A DNA stretch of 7,609 bases, taken from an uncultured Methylophilus sp. (GTDB lineage: Bacteria; Pseudomonadota; Gammaproteobacteria; Burkholderiales; Methylophilaceae). Positions 1 to 6,086 of this stretch are shown one piece after another (positions within the stretch are counted from its first letter, which is position 1; the number at the start of each line of letters is the position of its first letter). The notes beneath the pieces were generated by a model. That model had not been told where the DNA came from. It worked only from the letters and a program-made list of their open reading frames with translations, and did no database searches. Where the stretch lies: NCBI GenBank assembly GCA_936943315.1, contig CAKZJM010000380.1, forward strand, positions 1 to 7,609, in the 5' to 3' direction. The position numbers were made by a program, and so were the translations under genes.

Positions 1-33
1 TGAAATCAGAAAATACTTCAGAAATCAGAATTT

Positions 34-86
34 CAAATTTACGACGTTGCAATTAAATTTATCAAATTTATTTAAATAATAAATTT
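34..86. repeat. AT-rich AAATTTA repeat cluster upstream of the ahpC promoter
   Basis: Seen directly: the heptamer AAATTTA occurs at 35-41, 55-61 and 64-70, and its inverse TAAATTT at 80-86. A perfect 12-bp palindrome, TTATTTAAATAA, lies at 68-79. The cluster ends at the proposed ahpC -35 box. Position and composition suit an UP element or an activator or repressor site. No ATAG-N7-CTAT (OxyR-type) match was found here. In very AT-rich DNA some of these repeats will arise by chance. Confidence 0.4.
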
Positions 87-113
87 TACATATTTATTTG
101 GGGTGTCTACAAT
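85..113 (+). promoter_or_regulatory. Predicted sigma-70 promoter of ahpC
   Basis: The -35 box TTTACA (85-90) and -10 box TACAAT (108-113) each match the consensus at 5 of 6 positions and are separated by exactly 17 bp. Transcription would begin near 120, leaving a leader of about 65 nt before ahpC. This is the best promoter match noted in the window, in keeping with the high expression typical of ahpC. Confidence 0.6.
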
Positions 114-123
114 GCATTCATTC

Positions 124-139
124 GCTGTGAGTACACAGC
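124..139 (+). promoter_or_regulatory. Inverted repeat at the 5' end of the predicted ahpC leader
   Basis: GCTGTG (124-129) and CACAGC (134-139) are perfect inverted repeats separated by AGTA. The repeat begins only a few bases after the predicted transcription start, so in RNA it would be a 6-bp hairpin at the very 5' end of the message. As DNA it could instead be a repressor operator. It does not match the LexA (CTGT-N8-ACAG) or CRP (TGTGA-N6-TCACA) spacing. Confidence 0.45.
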
Positions 140-185
140 ATATTTTTAATTAACCCGTGTTTTAAAAATCATAAAGGAGAACTAC

Positions 186-749
186 ATGTCATTGATTAAC
201 ACACAAGTACAACCATTCAAGGCGCAAGCATTCCACAACGGTAAATTTATCGAAGTGACAGAAGAGTCTTTGAAGGGCAAATGGTCTGTGTTGATTTTTA
301 TGCCAGCAGCGTTCACTTTCAACTGCCCAACAGAAGTTGAAGATGCGGCTGACAACTACGCAGAATTCCAGAAGGCTGGTGCTGAAGTGTACATCGTGAC
401 CACCGATACCCACTTCTCCCACAAGGTTTGGCACGAGACTTCACCTGCAGTAGGCAAAGCAAAATTCCCACTGGTAGGTGACCCAACGCACCAATTGACA
501 CGTGCATTTGACGTGCATATTGACGAAGAAGGCCTGGCATTGCGCGGTACATTCGTGATCAACGATGAAGGCGTGATCAAGACTGCTGAAGTACACAGCA
601 ATGAAATCGCCCGTGACGTGAAAGAAACCTTGCGTAAGTTGAAAGCAGCTCAATACACGGCTGCTCACCCAGGCCAGGTTTGCCCAGCCAAATGGAACGA
701 CGGTGCTGCGACATTGACACCATCTTTGGACTTGGTAGGTAAAATCTAA
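186..749 (+). CDS. ahpC: Alkyl hydroperoxide reductase subunit C (2-Cys peroxiredoxin)
   Basis: Cytosolic thiol peroxidase that reduces hydrogen peroxide and organic hydroperoxides, then is re-reduced by AhpF. The 187-residue length and both ends (MSLINT at the start, SLDLVGKI at the end) match the AhpC family closely. The peroxidatic motif PxxxTxxC is P40, T44, C47 (FTFNCPTE), the conserved active-site Arg is R120 (LRGTF), and the resolving Cys is C166 in HPGQVCPAKW. The start ATG has a strong Shine-Dalgarno, AGGAG at 175-179, six bases upstream. The residues around C47 (MPAAFTFNCPTE) differ from the E. coli type (YPADFTFVCPTE) but keep all catalytic residues. It lies 177 bp before ahpF on the same strand, the classical operon order. 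Confidence 0.97.
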   Translation: MSLINTQVQPFKAQAFHNGKFIEVTEESLKGKWSVLIFMPAAFTFNCPTEVEDAADNYAEFQKAGAEVYIVTTDTHFSHKVWHETSPAVGKAKFPLVGDPTHQLTRAFDVHIDEEGLALRGTFVINDEGVIKTAEVHSNEIARDVKETLRKLKAAQYTAAHPGQVCPAKWNDGAATLTPSLDLVGKI

Positions 750-763
750 TCTCTCTGAGATTG

Positions 764-831
764 ACTTGAGCAAAGCCCTGCGTGCAGGGCGCTCAGGTAA
801 GGTCACTCAGAGATGTGGCTTTACCTGAGCG
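764..831 (+). promoter_or_regulatory. Overlapping alternative hairpins in the ahpC-ahpF spacer
   Basis: Two RNA structures compete for the segment 790-798. Hairpin A pairs 775-780 (GCCCTG) with 785-790 (CAGGGC), and below a three-base AAA bulge pairs 764-771 with 791-798 (one G-U). Hairpin B pairs CGCTCAGGTAA (790-800) perfectly with TTACCTGAGCG (821-831) and extends to 17 pairs, two of them G-U, closing near 806/815. The apical loop region of B (CTCAGAGA, 806-813) is also complementary to TCTCTGAG at 752-759. Neither hairpin is followed by a T run, only by a C7 tract at 835-841. A standard terminator is therefore unlikely. mRNA processing, 3' end protection of ahpC or attenuation of ahpF are more plausible. 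Confidence 0.6.
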
Positions 832-856
832 AATCCCCCCCAACCATTTTGTGATT

Positions 857-871
857 GCCATTGAATATGGC
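857..871 (+). other. Small inverted repeat upstream of ahpF
   Basis: GCCAT (857-861) and ATGGC (867-871) flank TGAAT. It is followed by CGGC (874-877) and GCCG (886-889), which can pair across a T-rich loop. These short elements add to the structured spacer. No convincing separate ahpF promoter was found: TTGCCA at 855-860 has no acceptable -10 box 16-18 bp downstream. Confidence 0.25.
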
Positions 872-926
872 CACGGCTTTTTGTCGCCGCAAGGTTCAGC
901 AAGCGCGTGAATTTGGAGAATAACAA

Positions 927-2492
927 ATGTTAGACGATACCTTAAAGACACAACTGCAAACCTATCTGGGCATGCTGCGTCAGCCTATCCGTCTGATTGC
1001 ATCCCTGGATAACAGTGATAACGCTGCAAAAATGCGTGAATTGCTACAGGAAATTACTGCGTTGTCCGACAAAGTTAGCCTTGATGAAAGCGGTGATGAC
1101 GCACGTAAACCTTCATTCGTGATTGCCAAGGAAGGCGAAACACGTGGCGTACGCTTTGCGGCGATTCCGTTAGGCCATGAATTCACTTCACTGGTACTGG
1201 CTTTGCTATGGACCGGCGGCCATCCACCAAAAGTGGAGCAGGATGTGCTCGACCAGATCAAGGCACTGGATAGTGATTTGAATTTTGAAGTGTACATGAG
1301 CCTTTCTTGCCATAACTGTCCGGACGTTGTGCAAGCAACGACGCTGATGACGGTATTCAACCCGCGCATTAACGTGACGGTGATTGATGGCGGCTTGTAT
1401 CAGGACGAAGTGAACGCGCGCAACATCATGGCCGTACCTGCAACTTTCCTCAACGGCGAGATGTTTGCTTCTGGCCGTATGCTGGTGGAAGAGTTTCTGG
1501 CTAAAGTCGACACTGGTGCAGTGGCGAAAGAAGCCGAGAAAATCAGTGCTCGCGAACCATTTGATGTGCTGGTGGTGGGCGGTGGCCCAGCAGGTGCTTC
1601 GGCTGCGATTTACGCTGCACGTAAAGGCATCCGTACCGGGATTGTGGCAGACCGTTTTGGTGGTCAGGTCAATGACACTCTGGCCATTGAAAACTTTATT
1701 TCTGTGAAAGAAACGGAAGGTCCCAAACTGGTAGCAGCGCTCGAAGAGCATGTGAAAACTTACGACGTGGATATCATGCCGTTACAACGTGCGGTTGGCC
1801 TGGCTGAACCTGCTAAAACCGACAACAAGCATGCTGGCTTGATTGAGGTGAAGCTCGAAAGTGGCGCGACCTTGCGCAGCAAGTCAGTGATTCTGGCCAC
1901 TGGTGCACGCTGGAAAAACCTCAACGTGCCGGGCGAAATTGAGTACAAAAACAAAGGTGTAGCTTATTGCCCGCACTGCGACGGTCCTTTATTCAAGGGC
2001 AAGCACGTCGCCGTGATTGGTGGTGGCAACTCTGGCGTGGAAGCGGCGATTGACCTGGCCGGTGTGGTGGGTCATGTGACGTTGCTGCAATTTGATACTG
2101 AACTGAAAGCCGATGCTGTGCTACAACGCAAATTGCGCTCACTGCCAAACGTCACGATTTTAACCAGTGCCCAAACCACTGAAATTACCGGTGATGGCAC
2201 CCGTGTGAATGGCCTGACATATACCGACCGTGTCAGTGGCGAGAGCAAGCATGTTGCGCTGGAAGGGGTATTTATCCAGATTGGCCTGGTCCCCAACAGT
2301 GACTGGCTGAAAGGCACGCTGGACCTGAGCAAGTATGGTGAAATTGAGATTAACAACCATAACGCCACATCATTGCCCGGCGTGTTTGCGGCAGGGGACG
2401 TGACCACCATCCCTTACAAGCAAATTGTGATTGCCATGGGTGAGGGTTCGAATGCAGCGCTGGGTGCGTTTGATTACCTGATCCGTCAGTAA
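927..2492 (+). CDS. ahpF: Alkyl hydroperoxide reductase subunit F (NADH:AhpC oxidoreductase)
   Basis: Flavoprotein disulfide reductase that moves electrons from NADH through FAD and two Cys pairs to oxidised AhpC. At 521 residues it is full length for the family. The N-terminal part (about 1-200) is the double thioredoxin-like domain with the redox motif C128-H-N-C131. The C-terminal thioredoxin-reductase-like part has an FAD-binding GGGPAG at 218-223, the second redox motif C348-P-H-C351, and an NADH-binding GGGNSG at 365-370. Near the end is the conserved GVFAAGDVTT stretch that contacts FAD. The start ATG is preceded by GGAG (915-918) at 8-base spacing. It follows ahpC and probably shares its promoter, with expression tuned by the structured spacer. 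A strong terminator follows immediately. Confidence 0.97.
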   Translation: MLDDTLKTQLQTYLGMLRQPIRLIASLDNSDNAAKMRELLQEITALSDKVSLDESGDDARKPSFVIAKEGETRGVRFAAIPLGHEFTSLVLALLWTGGHPPKVEQDVLDQIKALDSDLNFEVYMSLSCHNCPDVVQATTLMTVFNPRINVTVIDGGLYQDEVNARNIMAVPATFLNGEMFASGRMLVEEFLAKVDTGAVAKEAEKISAREPFDVLVVGGGPAGASAAIYAARKGIRTGIVADRFGGQVNDTLAIENFISVKETEGPKLVAALEEHVKTYDVDIMPLQRAVGLAEPAKTDNKHAGLIEVKLESGATLRSKSVILATGARWKNLNVPGEIEYKNKGVAYCPHCDGPLFKGKHVAVIGGGNSGVEAAIDLAGVVGHVTLLQFDTELKADAVLQRKLRSLPNVTILTSAQTTEITGDGTRVNGLTYTDRVSGESKHVALEGVFIQIGLVPNSDWLKGTLDLSKYGEIEINNHNATSLPGVFAAGDVTTIPYKQIVIAMGEGSNAALGAFDYLIRQ

Positions 2493-2501
2493 ATATAGTC
2501 G

Positions 2502-2537
2502 CAATAAAAAAACCTGCTTCGGCAGGTTTTTTTATTG
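2502..2537. terminator. Bidirectional intrinsic terminator between ahpF and the convergent FAD oxidoreductase gene
   Basis: A perfect 16-bp inverted repeat (2502-2517 with 2522-2537) encloses a TTCG tetraloop. The core CCTGC-TTCG-GCAGG is flanked by A7 (2506-2512) and T7 (2527-2533), so a U tract follows the GC core in both directions. It begins 9 bp after the ahpF stop and ends 11 bp before the end of the minus-strand gene, so it can serve both convergent genes. Confidence 0.93.
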
Positions 2538-2548
2538 GAAAAGTTTGG

Positions 2549-4180
2549 TTATGAAACTAAAGAAAGTGAAACCGCTTCAGCCACTTTGATGCCATCTACC
2601 GCTGCCGACAAAATGCCCCCGGCATAGCCGGCCCCTTCGCCACATGGGAACAGGCCTTTGGTGTTGATGCTTTGTAGGGTGTCATCGTCGCGTTTGATGC
2701 GGATCGGGCTGGAGGTGCGTGTTTCCACGCCGGTCAATACGCCATCCGCCAGGTCAAAGCCAGCCACTTGTTTGGCGAACGCCGGAATCGCTTCGCGCAT
2801 GGCGGTAATGGCGAATTCTGGCAAGGCAGTATCCAGATTGGTCAGGTGTACGCCTGGCGTGTAAGACGGCATGACCTCGCCAAACTGTGTCGATGGCCGG
2901 TTGGCTAAAAAGTCACCAATCAGTTGGCCAGGCGCAGAGTAATTGCTGCCGCCCAGCACATAAGCGTGGCTTTCAAGTTGGCGCTGAAATTCTACGCCAG
3001 CCAGTGGATGGCCGGGGTAGTCCACCTCAGGTGTAATGCCCACCACAATACCCGCATTGGCGTTGCGCTCGTTACGGCTATATTGGCTCATGCCGTTAGT
3101 CACCACCCGTTCTGGTTCAGAGGCCGCGGCCACGACAGTGCCCCCTGGGCACATGCAAAAGCTGTAGACGCTACGGCCATTTTTTGCGTGATGCACCAGG
3201 CGGTAATCCGCGGCGCCGAGTTTTTGCAGAATGTCATCACTGTAACTTTTGCCATAGCGCGCACGGTCTATCAGGCTTTGCGGGTGTTCAATACGGAAGC
3301 CAATCGAGAAGGGCTTGGCTTCGACATAAATGCCTTTGTCATACACCATTTCAAACGTGTCGCGCGCACTGTGTCCCACGGCGAGTACCAGATGGTTGGT
3401 GGGAATAAATTCCCCGTGATGCAGGGTGACCCCTTGCACTTGCTGGTCTTGAATGGCGATGTCCGTCACTCGGCTTTCAAAGCGGATTTCTCCCCCTAAC
3501 TCGATGATGGTTTTACGCATTTCTTCCACCATGCCTACCAGCCTGAACGTGCCGATATGCGGATGGCTGACATATAAAATTTCTTCGGGCGCGCCCGCTT
3601 TGACAAACTCTTGCAGCACTTTGCGGCTGTAGTGTTTGGTATCTTTAATCTGGCTATACAGTTTGCCGTCTGAAAAGGTGCCGGCACCGCCCTCGCCAAA
3701 TTGCACGTTAGATTCGGGGTTTAAGGTGCGTTTACGCCAGAGGCCCCAGGTGTCTTGTGTCCGTTTACGCACTTCTTTGCCACGCTCGAGCACAATCGGC
3801 TTAAAACCGGCCTGTGCCAGTATCAAAGCTGCAAAAATGCCCGCTGGGCCAAAGCCAACCACCACTGGCCTGAGTTTTGGCTGGCTTTGCTGGGTGGCGA
3901 CAAAATGGTAGCGGGTGTCAGGCGCGGGTTTTATGTGTGGGTCTTTTTTAAAACGGGCCAACAGTTTGGCTTCGCTTTTAACTTCGACATCAAGGTTATA
4001 CACATAGAGAATGGCATGCGACTTACGTGCATCGACTCCCCGTTTGAAGATTTCAAAGTGTAGTAATTCGCTTGCGGGGATGTCCAGGCGCTTAAGAATG
4101 GCGGCCTTAATCTGGTCGTCTTGATGCTTGAGCGTATCGGCGAGCTCAATCGGTAGTTTGATTTCTGTGATTCTGAGCAT
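2549..4180 (-). CDS. FAD-dependent oxidoreductase of the COG2509 family, substrate unknown
   Basis: A 543-residue soluble flavoprotein. The N-terminal domain (about 1-100) carries the family-typical FEIFKRGVDARK stretch (42-53). A Rossmann FAD-binding motif, GFGPAG, follows at 109-114 with an acidic strand end (LERG) further on. The family signatures FGEGGAGTFSDGKL and FCMCPGG (C342, C344) are present, and the C-terminal FAD-contact region reads LFPCGEGAGYAGGILSAAVDG. No transmembrane segment or signal peptide is evident. The family is widespread, but its substrate and electron partners are not settled to my knowledge, so I assign no reaction. The ATG at 4180 is the first possible start, because an in-frame TAA lies just upstream. 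The N-terminus matches the family, yet no Shine-Dalgarno is visible. Transcribed toward ahpF. Confidence 0.9.
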   Translation of the reverse strand: MLRITEIKLPIELADTLKHQDDQIKAAILKRLDIPASELLHFEIFKRGVDARKSHAILYVYNLDVEVKSEAKLLARFKKDPHIKPAPDTRYHFVATQQSQPKLRPVVVGFGPAGIFAALILAQAGFKPIVLERGKEVRKRTQDTWGLWRKRTLNPESNVQFGEGGAGTFSDGKLYSQIKDTKHYSRKVLQEFVKAGAPEEILYVSHPHIGTFRLVGMVEEMRKTIIELGGEIRFESRVTDIAIQDQQVQGVTLHHGEFIPTNHLVLAVGHSARDTFEMVYDKGIYVEAKPFSIGFRIEHPQSLIDRARYGKSYSDDILQKLGAADYRLVHHAKNGRSVYSFCMCPGGTVVAAASEPERVVTNGMSQYSRNERNANAGIVVGITPEVDYPGHPLAGVEFQRQLESHAYVLGGSNYSAPGQLIGDFLANRPSTQFGEVMPSYTPGVHLTNLDTALPEFAITAMREAIPAFAKQVAGFDLADGVLTGVETRTSSPIRIKRDDDTLQSINTKGLFPCGEGAGYAGGILSAAVDGIKVAEAVSLSLVS

Positions 4181-4184
4181 GGGG

Positions 4185-4201
4185 GATAGTGGTTATCTAT
4201 C
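4185..4201. promoter_or_regulatory. GATAG-N7-CTATC inverted repeat (OxyR half-operator-like) beside the FAD oxidoreductase start
   Basis: GATAG (4185-4189) and CTATC (4197-4201) form a perfect inverted repeat with a 7-bp spacer. This contains ATAG-N7-CTAT, the dimer half of the OxyR tetramer consensus. A full second half is not present; further CTAT elements occur at 4208 and 4229. The repeat lies between the proposed minus-strand -10 box and the ATG at 4180, which would suit repression or an RNA hairpin at the ribosome-binding region better than activation. Confidence 0.3.
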
Positions 4202-4214
4202 AAAACTCTATTTT

Positions 4215-4222
4215 ATTATAAT
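4215..4222. promoter_or_regulatory. Shared palindromic -10 element for divergent genes
   Basis: ATTATAAT contains a perfect TATAAT on both strands: 4215-4220 read on the minus strand and 4217-4222 on the plus strand. On the minus strand it would give a leader of about 28 nt for the FAD oxidoreductase gene. On the plus strand it would give about 65 nt for the diguanylate cyclase gene. Neither direction has a good -35 box at 17 bp, so strength and direction are uncertain. Confidence 0.4.
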
Positions 4223-4278
4223 CATTCTCTATCCATCACAAATTTATGCGTTTTTGGTTTAATCTGCACAAATATATG

Positions 4279-4294
4279 ACGATATTAATATCGT
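4279..4294. promoter_or_regulatory. Perfect 16-bp palindrome touching the diguanylate cyclase start codon
   Basis: ACGATATTAATATCGT is a gapless perfect palindrome that ends on the base before the ATG at 4295. It occupies the place where a Shine-Dalgarno would be, and none is visible. It could be a repressor operator, or in RNA a self-complementary element that limits ribosome access. I recognise no known regulator for it. Confidence 0.5.
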
Positions 4295-5458
4295 ATGTTT
4301 AATTACAAGCGACGAATCATTATCCCGTTAATCATTGCTGCTGCACTCCTGTGCGTGTCAATGATGTGGCTGTTTATTGCCATGTACCAGCTTGTGCATT
4401 ATTCAGAACAAAAAGACCTGGTAGACAGGCAGCGGTATAACATTGTTGCTTTGGGCAAGGCAATTACCAACGCCGAAAGCGGGCAGCGTGGATATTTGCT
4501 GACGGGGCACACCTTGTTTCTCGATACGCTGGAGCAAGGGCGCAAAGAAACGCAAAAAGCGCTGTCGCGGCTGGATAGTCAATCCGCAGGCTTTCCCGTC
4601 ATCAAGCCCGGCTTGCAAAGGATCAGGCAACTGGTGTATCAAAAATTTGATGTGATGGACCAAACTGTGCAGGTGCAGCTACACGCGGGTGAATACGCTT
4701 CACACCTGACCCTGAGCAAAGATAAAAGCCGCGAGTTAATGAAGCTGATCAATGATCAACTTGGCGAGATGGATACCAAGCTTGAACATTTAAGGACGGA
4801 CTTTGAGCATGAGATCCATCAGCGCATGTTTGAGTCGCTAGTGGGGGCCATTCTGCTGGGCATATTGATTATTGGCGTGTTGTTGTTTTCTTACCGCAGC
4901 ACAACCCATTTGCTGGAGCAGGTGCTTGAAAACCAGGCGGTGGCTAAACAAGCCAGTCACCAGGCCGACCATGATTTGCTGACCGGCCTGCCTAACCGGC
5001 GCAGCGTGGATGTGCATCTGGCCAACACCTACCAACATGCCAGACATACTTCACATCAGTTCGCCATTTTGTTTATGGACCTGGATGGCTTCAAACTCGT
5101 GAATGACAGATATGGCCACGAGGTGGGCGATGCGTTGCTCATAGAGGTGGCCAACATGTTTAAAAAAGTCCTTCGCCAATCTGACTTTTTGGCGCGGCAA
5201 GGCGGGGATGAATTTGTGCTGGTGGTGGCTAATTATCTTTATCGCCTGGAGTTGACCCAGCTGGCGCAACGGCTGATACAGCTGTTTGCGCAACCGGTGG
5301 TGGTGAATGGCATCCCGCTTGAGATCGGCGTCAGCATTGGCATTGCCGAATACCCGCATCACGGCAAACACGTCAAACAGTTATTGCATGTTGCTGATAA
5401 AGCCATGTATGACTCCAAAAAGAACGGCAAGAACCGCTACAGTTTTGGTGCTGAATAA
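4295..5458 (+). CDS. Membrane diguanylate cyclase with CHASE3-type sensor domain and GGDEF domain
   Basis: Predicted inner-membrane enzyme that makes the second messenger c-di-GMP from two GTP. Domain order over 387 residues: TM1 (about 8-31); an extracytoplasmic helical CHASE3-like domain (about 32-178) with the signature E61-SGQRGYLLTG (62-71); TM2 (about 181-200); a short linker; then the GGDEF domain (about 220-385). That domain has DLLTGLPNR (227-235), metal-ligand D262 in MDLDGF, and an intact catalytic GGDEF at 303-307. An inhibitory I-site RxxD (R294-D297) sits exactly five residues before it, so product inhibition is expected. The signal sensed is unknown. An in-frame TAA at 4286-4288 rules out an upstream start. 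There is no Shine-Dalgarno. It ends 3 bp from the convergent hda gene. Confidence 0.93.
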   Translation: MFNYKRRIIIPLIIAAALLCVSMMWLFIAMYQLVHYSEQKDLVDRQRYNIVALGKAITNAESGQRGYLLTGHTLFLDTLEQGRKETQKALSRLDSQSAGFPVIKPGLQRIRQLVYQKFDVMDQTVQVQLHAGEYASHLTLSKDKSRELMKLINDQLGEMDTKLEHLRTDFEHEIHQRMFESLVGAILLGILIIGVLLFSYRSTTHLLEQVLENQAVAKQASHQADHDLLTGLPNRRSVDVHLANTYQHARHTSHQFAILFMDLDGFKLVNDRYGHEVGDALLIEVANMFKKVLRQSDFLARQGGDEFVLVVANYLYRLELTQLAQRLIQLFAQPVVVNGIPLEIGVSIGIAEYPHHGKHVKQLLHVADKAMYDSKKNGKNRYSFGAE

Positions 5459-5461
5459 AGC

Positions 5462-6061
5462 TTAGTGTTCTTCCTGCAGCATTTTTTTCAATGATTGCAC
5501 AGTGATGATTTTTTTTGTGGTGAGTGACCACTCATCCAGCGCTTCTACCACCGCCATCAGGGTGGGCAAGTCGCGACGCAAATAACGCAGGCAATACGCA
5601 ATCACCTCGTCTGGCAATTTCATGCCGCGGTCACGGGCATGTGCACGCAGCGCATCCGCTTTTTCATCGTCGCTTAATGGATGCAACTGGTAAACCAGCC
5701 CCCAGGCCAGCCTCGTCGCCAGGTCGTCGCGCAGCCCCATTTGGGTCGGCGCATGGTTACCAGCGGTGACTAAAATGCCACCTTCAGCCTTAATCTGGTT
5801 ATAGGTATCAAACAGGATGATTTGTGACTCTTCATCCAGGATATGTACATCGTCAGCAATGTGCGCACCCATGGCCTGCGCGGCGAGCAATAAATGGCTT
5901 TTACCGCTACCAGACTCGCCCCACAGGTAAATAAAGCGGGTCGTTGATTGCCCGGCTAACACCGCGCGCAGGCTGGCGAGCGCTTCCTGGTTTTGCCCGG
6001 CGATAAAGTGGTCAAAGCCAGGGGTGGCGGGTGGTTGGATGTTGAGTAACAGTTGTTTCAC
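5462..6061 (-). CDS. hda: DnaA regulatory inactivator Hda, compact form
   Basis: AAA+ protein that, together with the DNA-loaded sliding clamp, stimulates ATP hydrolysis by DnaA and so prevents re-initiation of replication. The N-terminal clamp-binding motif is QLLLNI (3-8), Walker A is GESGSGKS (48-55), and a Walker B-like acidic segment, ADDVHILDE, is at 69-77. The Box VII arginine is R117 (DLATRLAWG), and a sensor II Arg is in RRDLPTL (162-168). At 199 residues it is shorter than usual. Only about 10 residues separate the Walker A helix from the Walker B strand, against about 40 in E. coli Hda. The start is GTG without a Shine-Dalgarno, with in-frame CTG codons at 6068-6070 and 6074-6076 as alternatives. 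It lies 25 bp after the PerM-family gene and is probably in its operon. Confidence 0.9.
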   Translation of the reverse strand: MKQLLLNIQPPATPGFDHFIAGQNQEALASLRAVLAGQSTTRFIYLWGESGSGKSHLLLAAQAMGAHIADDVHILDEESQIILFDTYNQIKAEGGILVTAGNHAPTQMGLRDDLATRLAWGLVYQLHPLSDDEKADALRAHARDRGMKLPDEVIAYCLRYLRRDLPTLMAVVEALDEWSLTTKKIITVQSLKKMLQEEH

Positions 6062-6086
6062 AGCGTTCAGGAACAGATTTTAAAAA

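Noticed and set aside
1..30. GAAATCAGAA direct repeat at 2-11 and 21-30
   Set aside because: Only two 10-bp copies at the window edge in AT-rich DNA; no insertion sequence, attachment site or array context.
441..806. Minus-strand open frame of 121 codons overlapping ahpC
   Set aside because: Antisense to ahpC with no start signals or domain; explained by the codon pattern of ahpC.
790..841. Intrinsic terminator after ahpC
   Set aside because: The hairpin is strong, but it is followed by GAATC and a C7 tract, not a T run, so the standard model does not apply.
1206..1751. Long minus-strand open frame (181 codons)
   Set aside because: Antisense shadow of ahpF, with His/Cys-rich, low-complexity-like composition and no family resemblance.
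2924..3499. Long plus-strand open frame (191 codons)
   Set aside because: It lies wholly antisense to the well-supported FAD oxidoreductase gene and has no recognisable domain or ribosome-binding site.
4211..4229. Possible Fur box on the minus strand
   Set aside because: By eye about 13 of 19 positions match the Fur consensus, but the stretch is AT-rich and overlaps the -10 box, and the right half of the match is poor.
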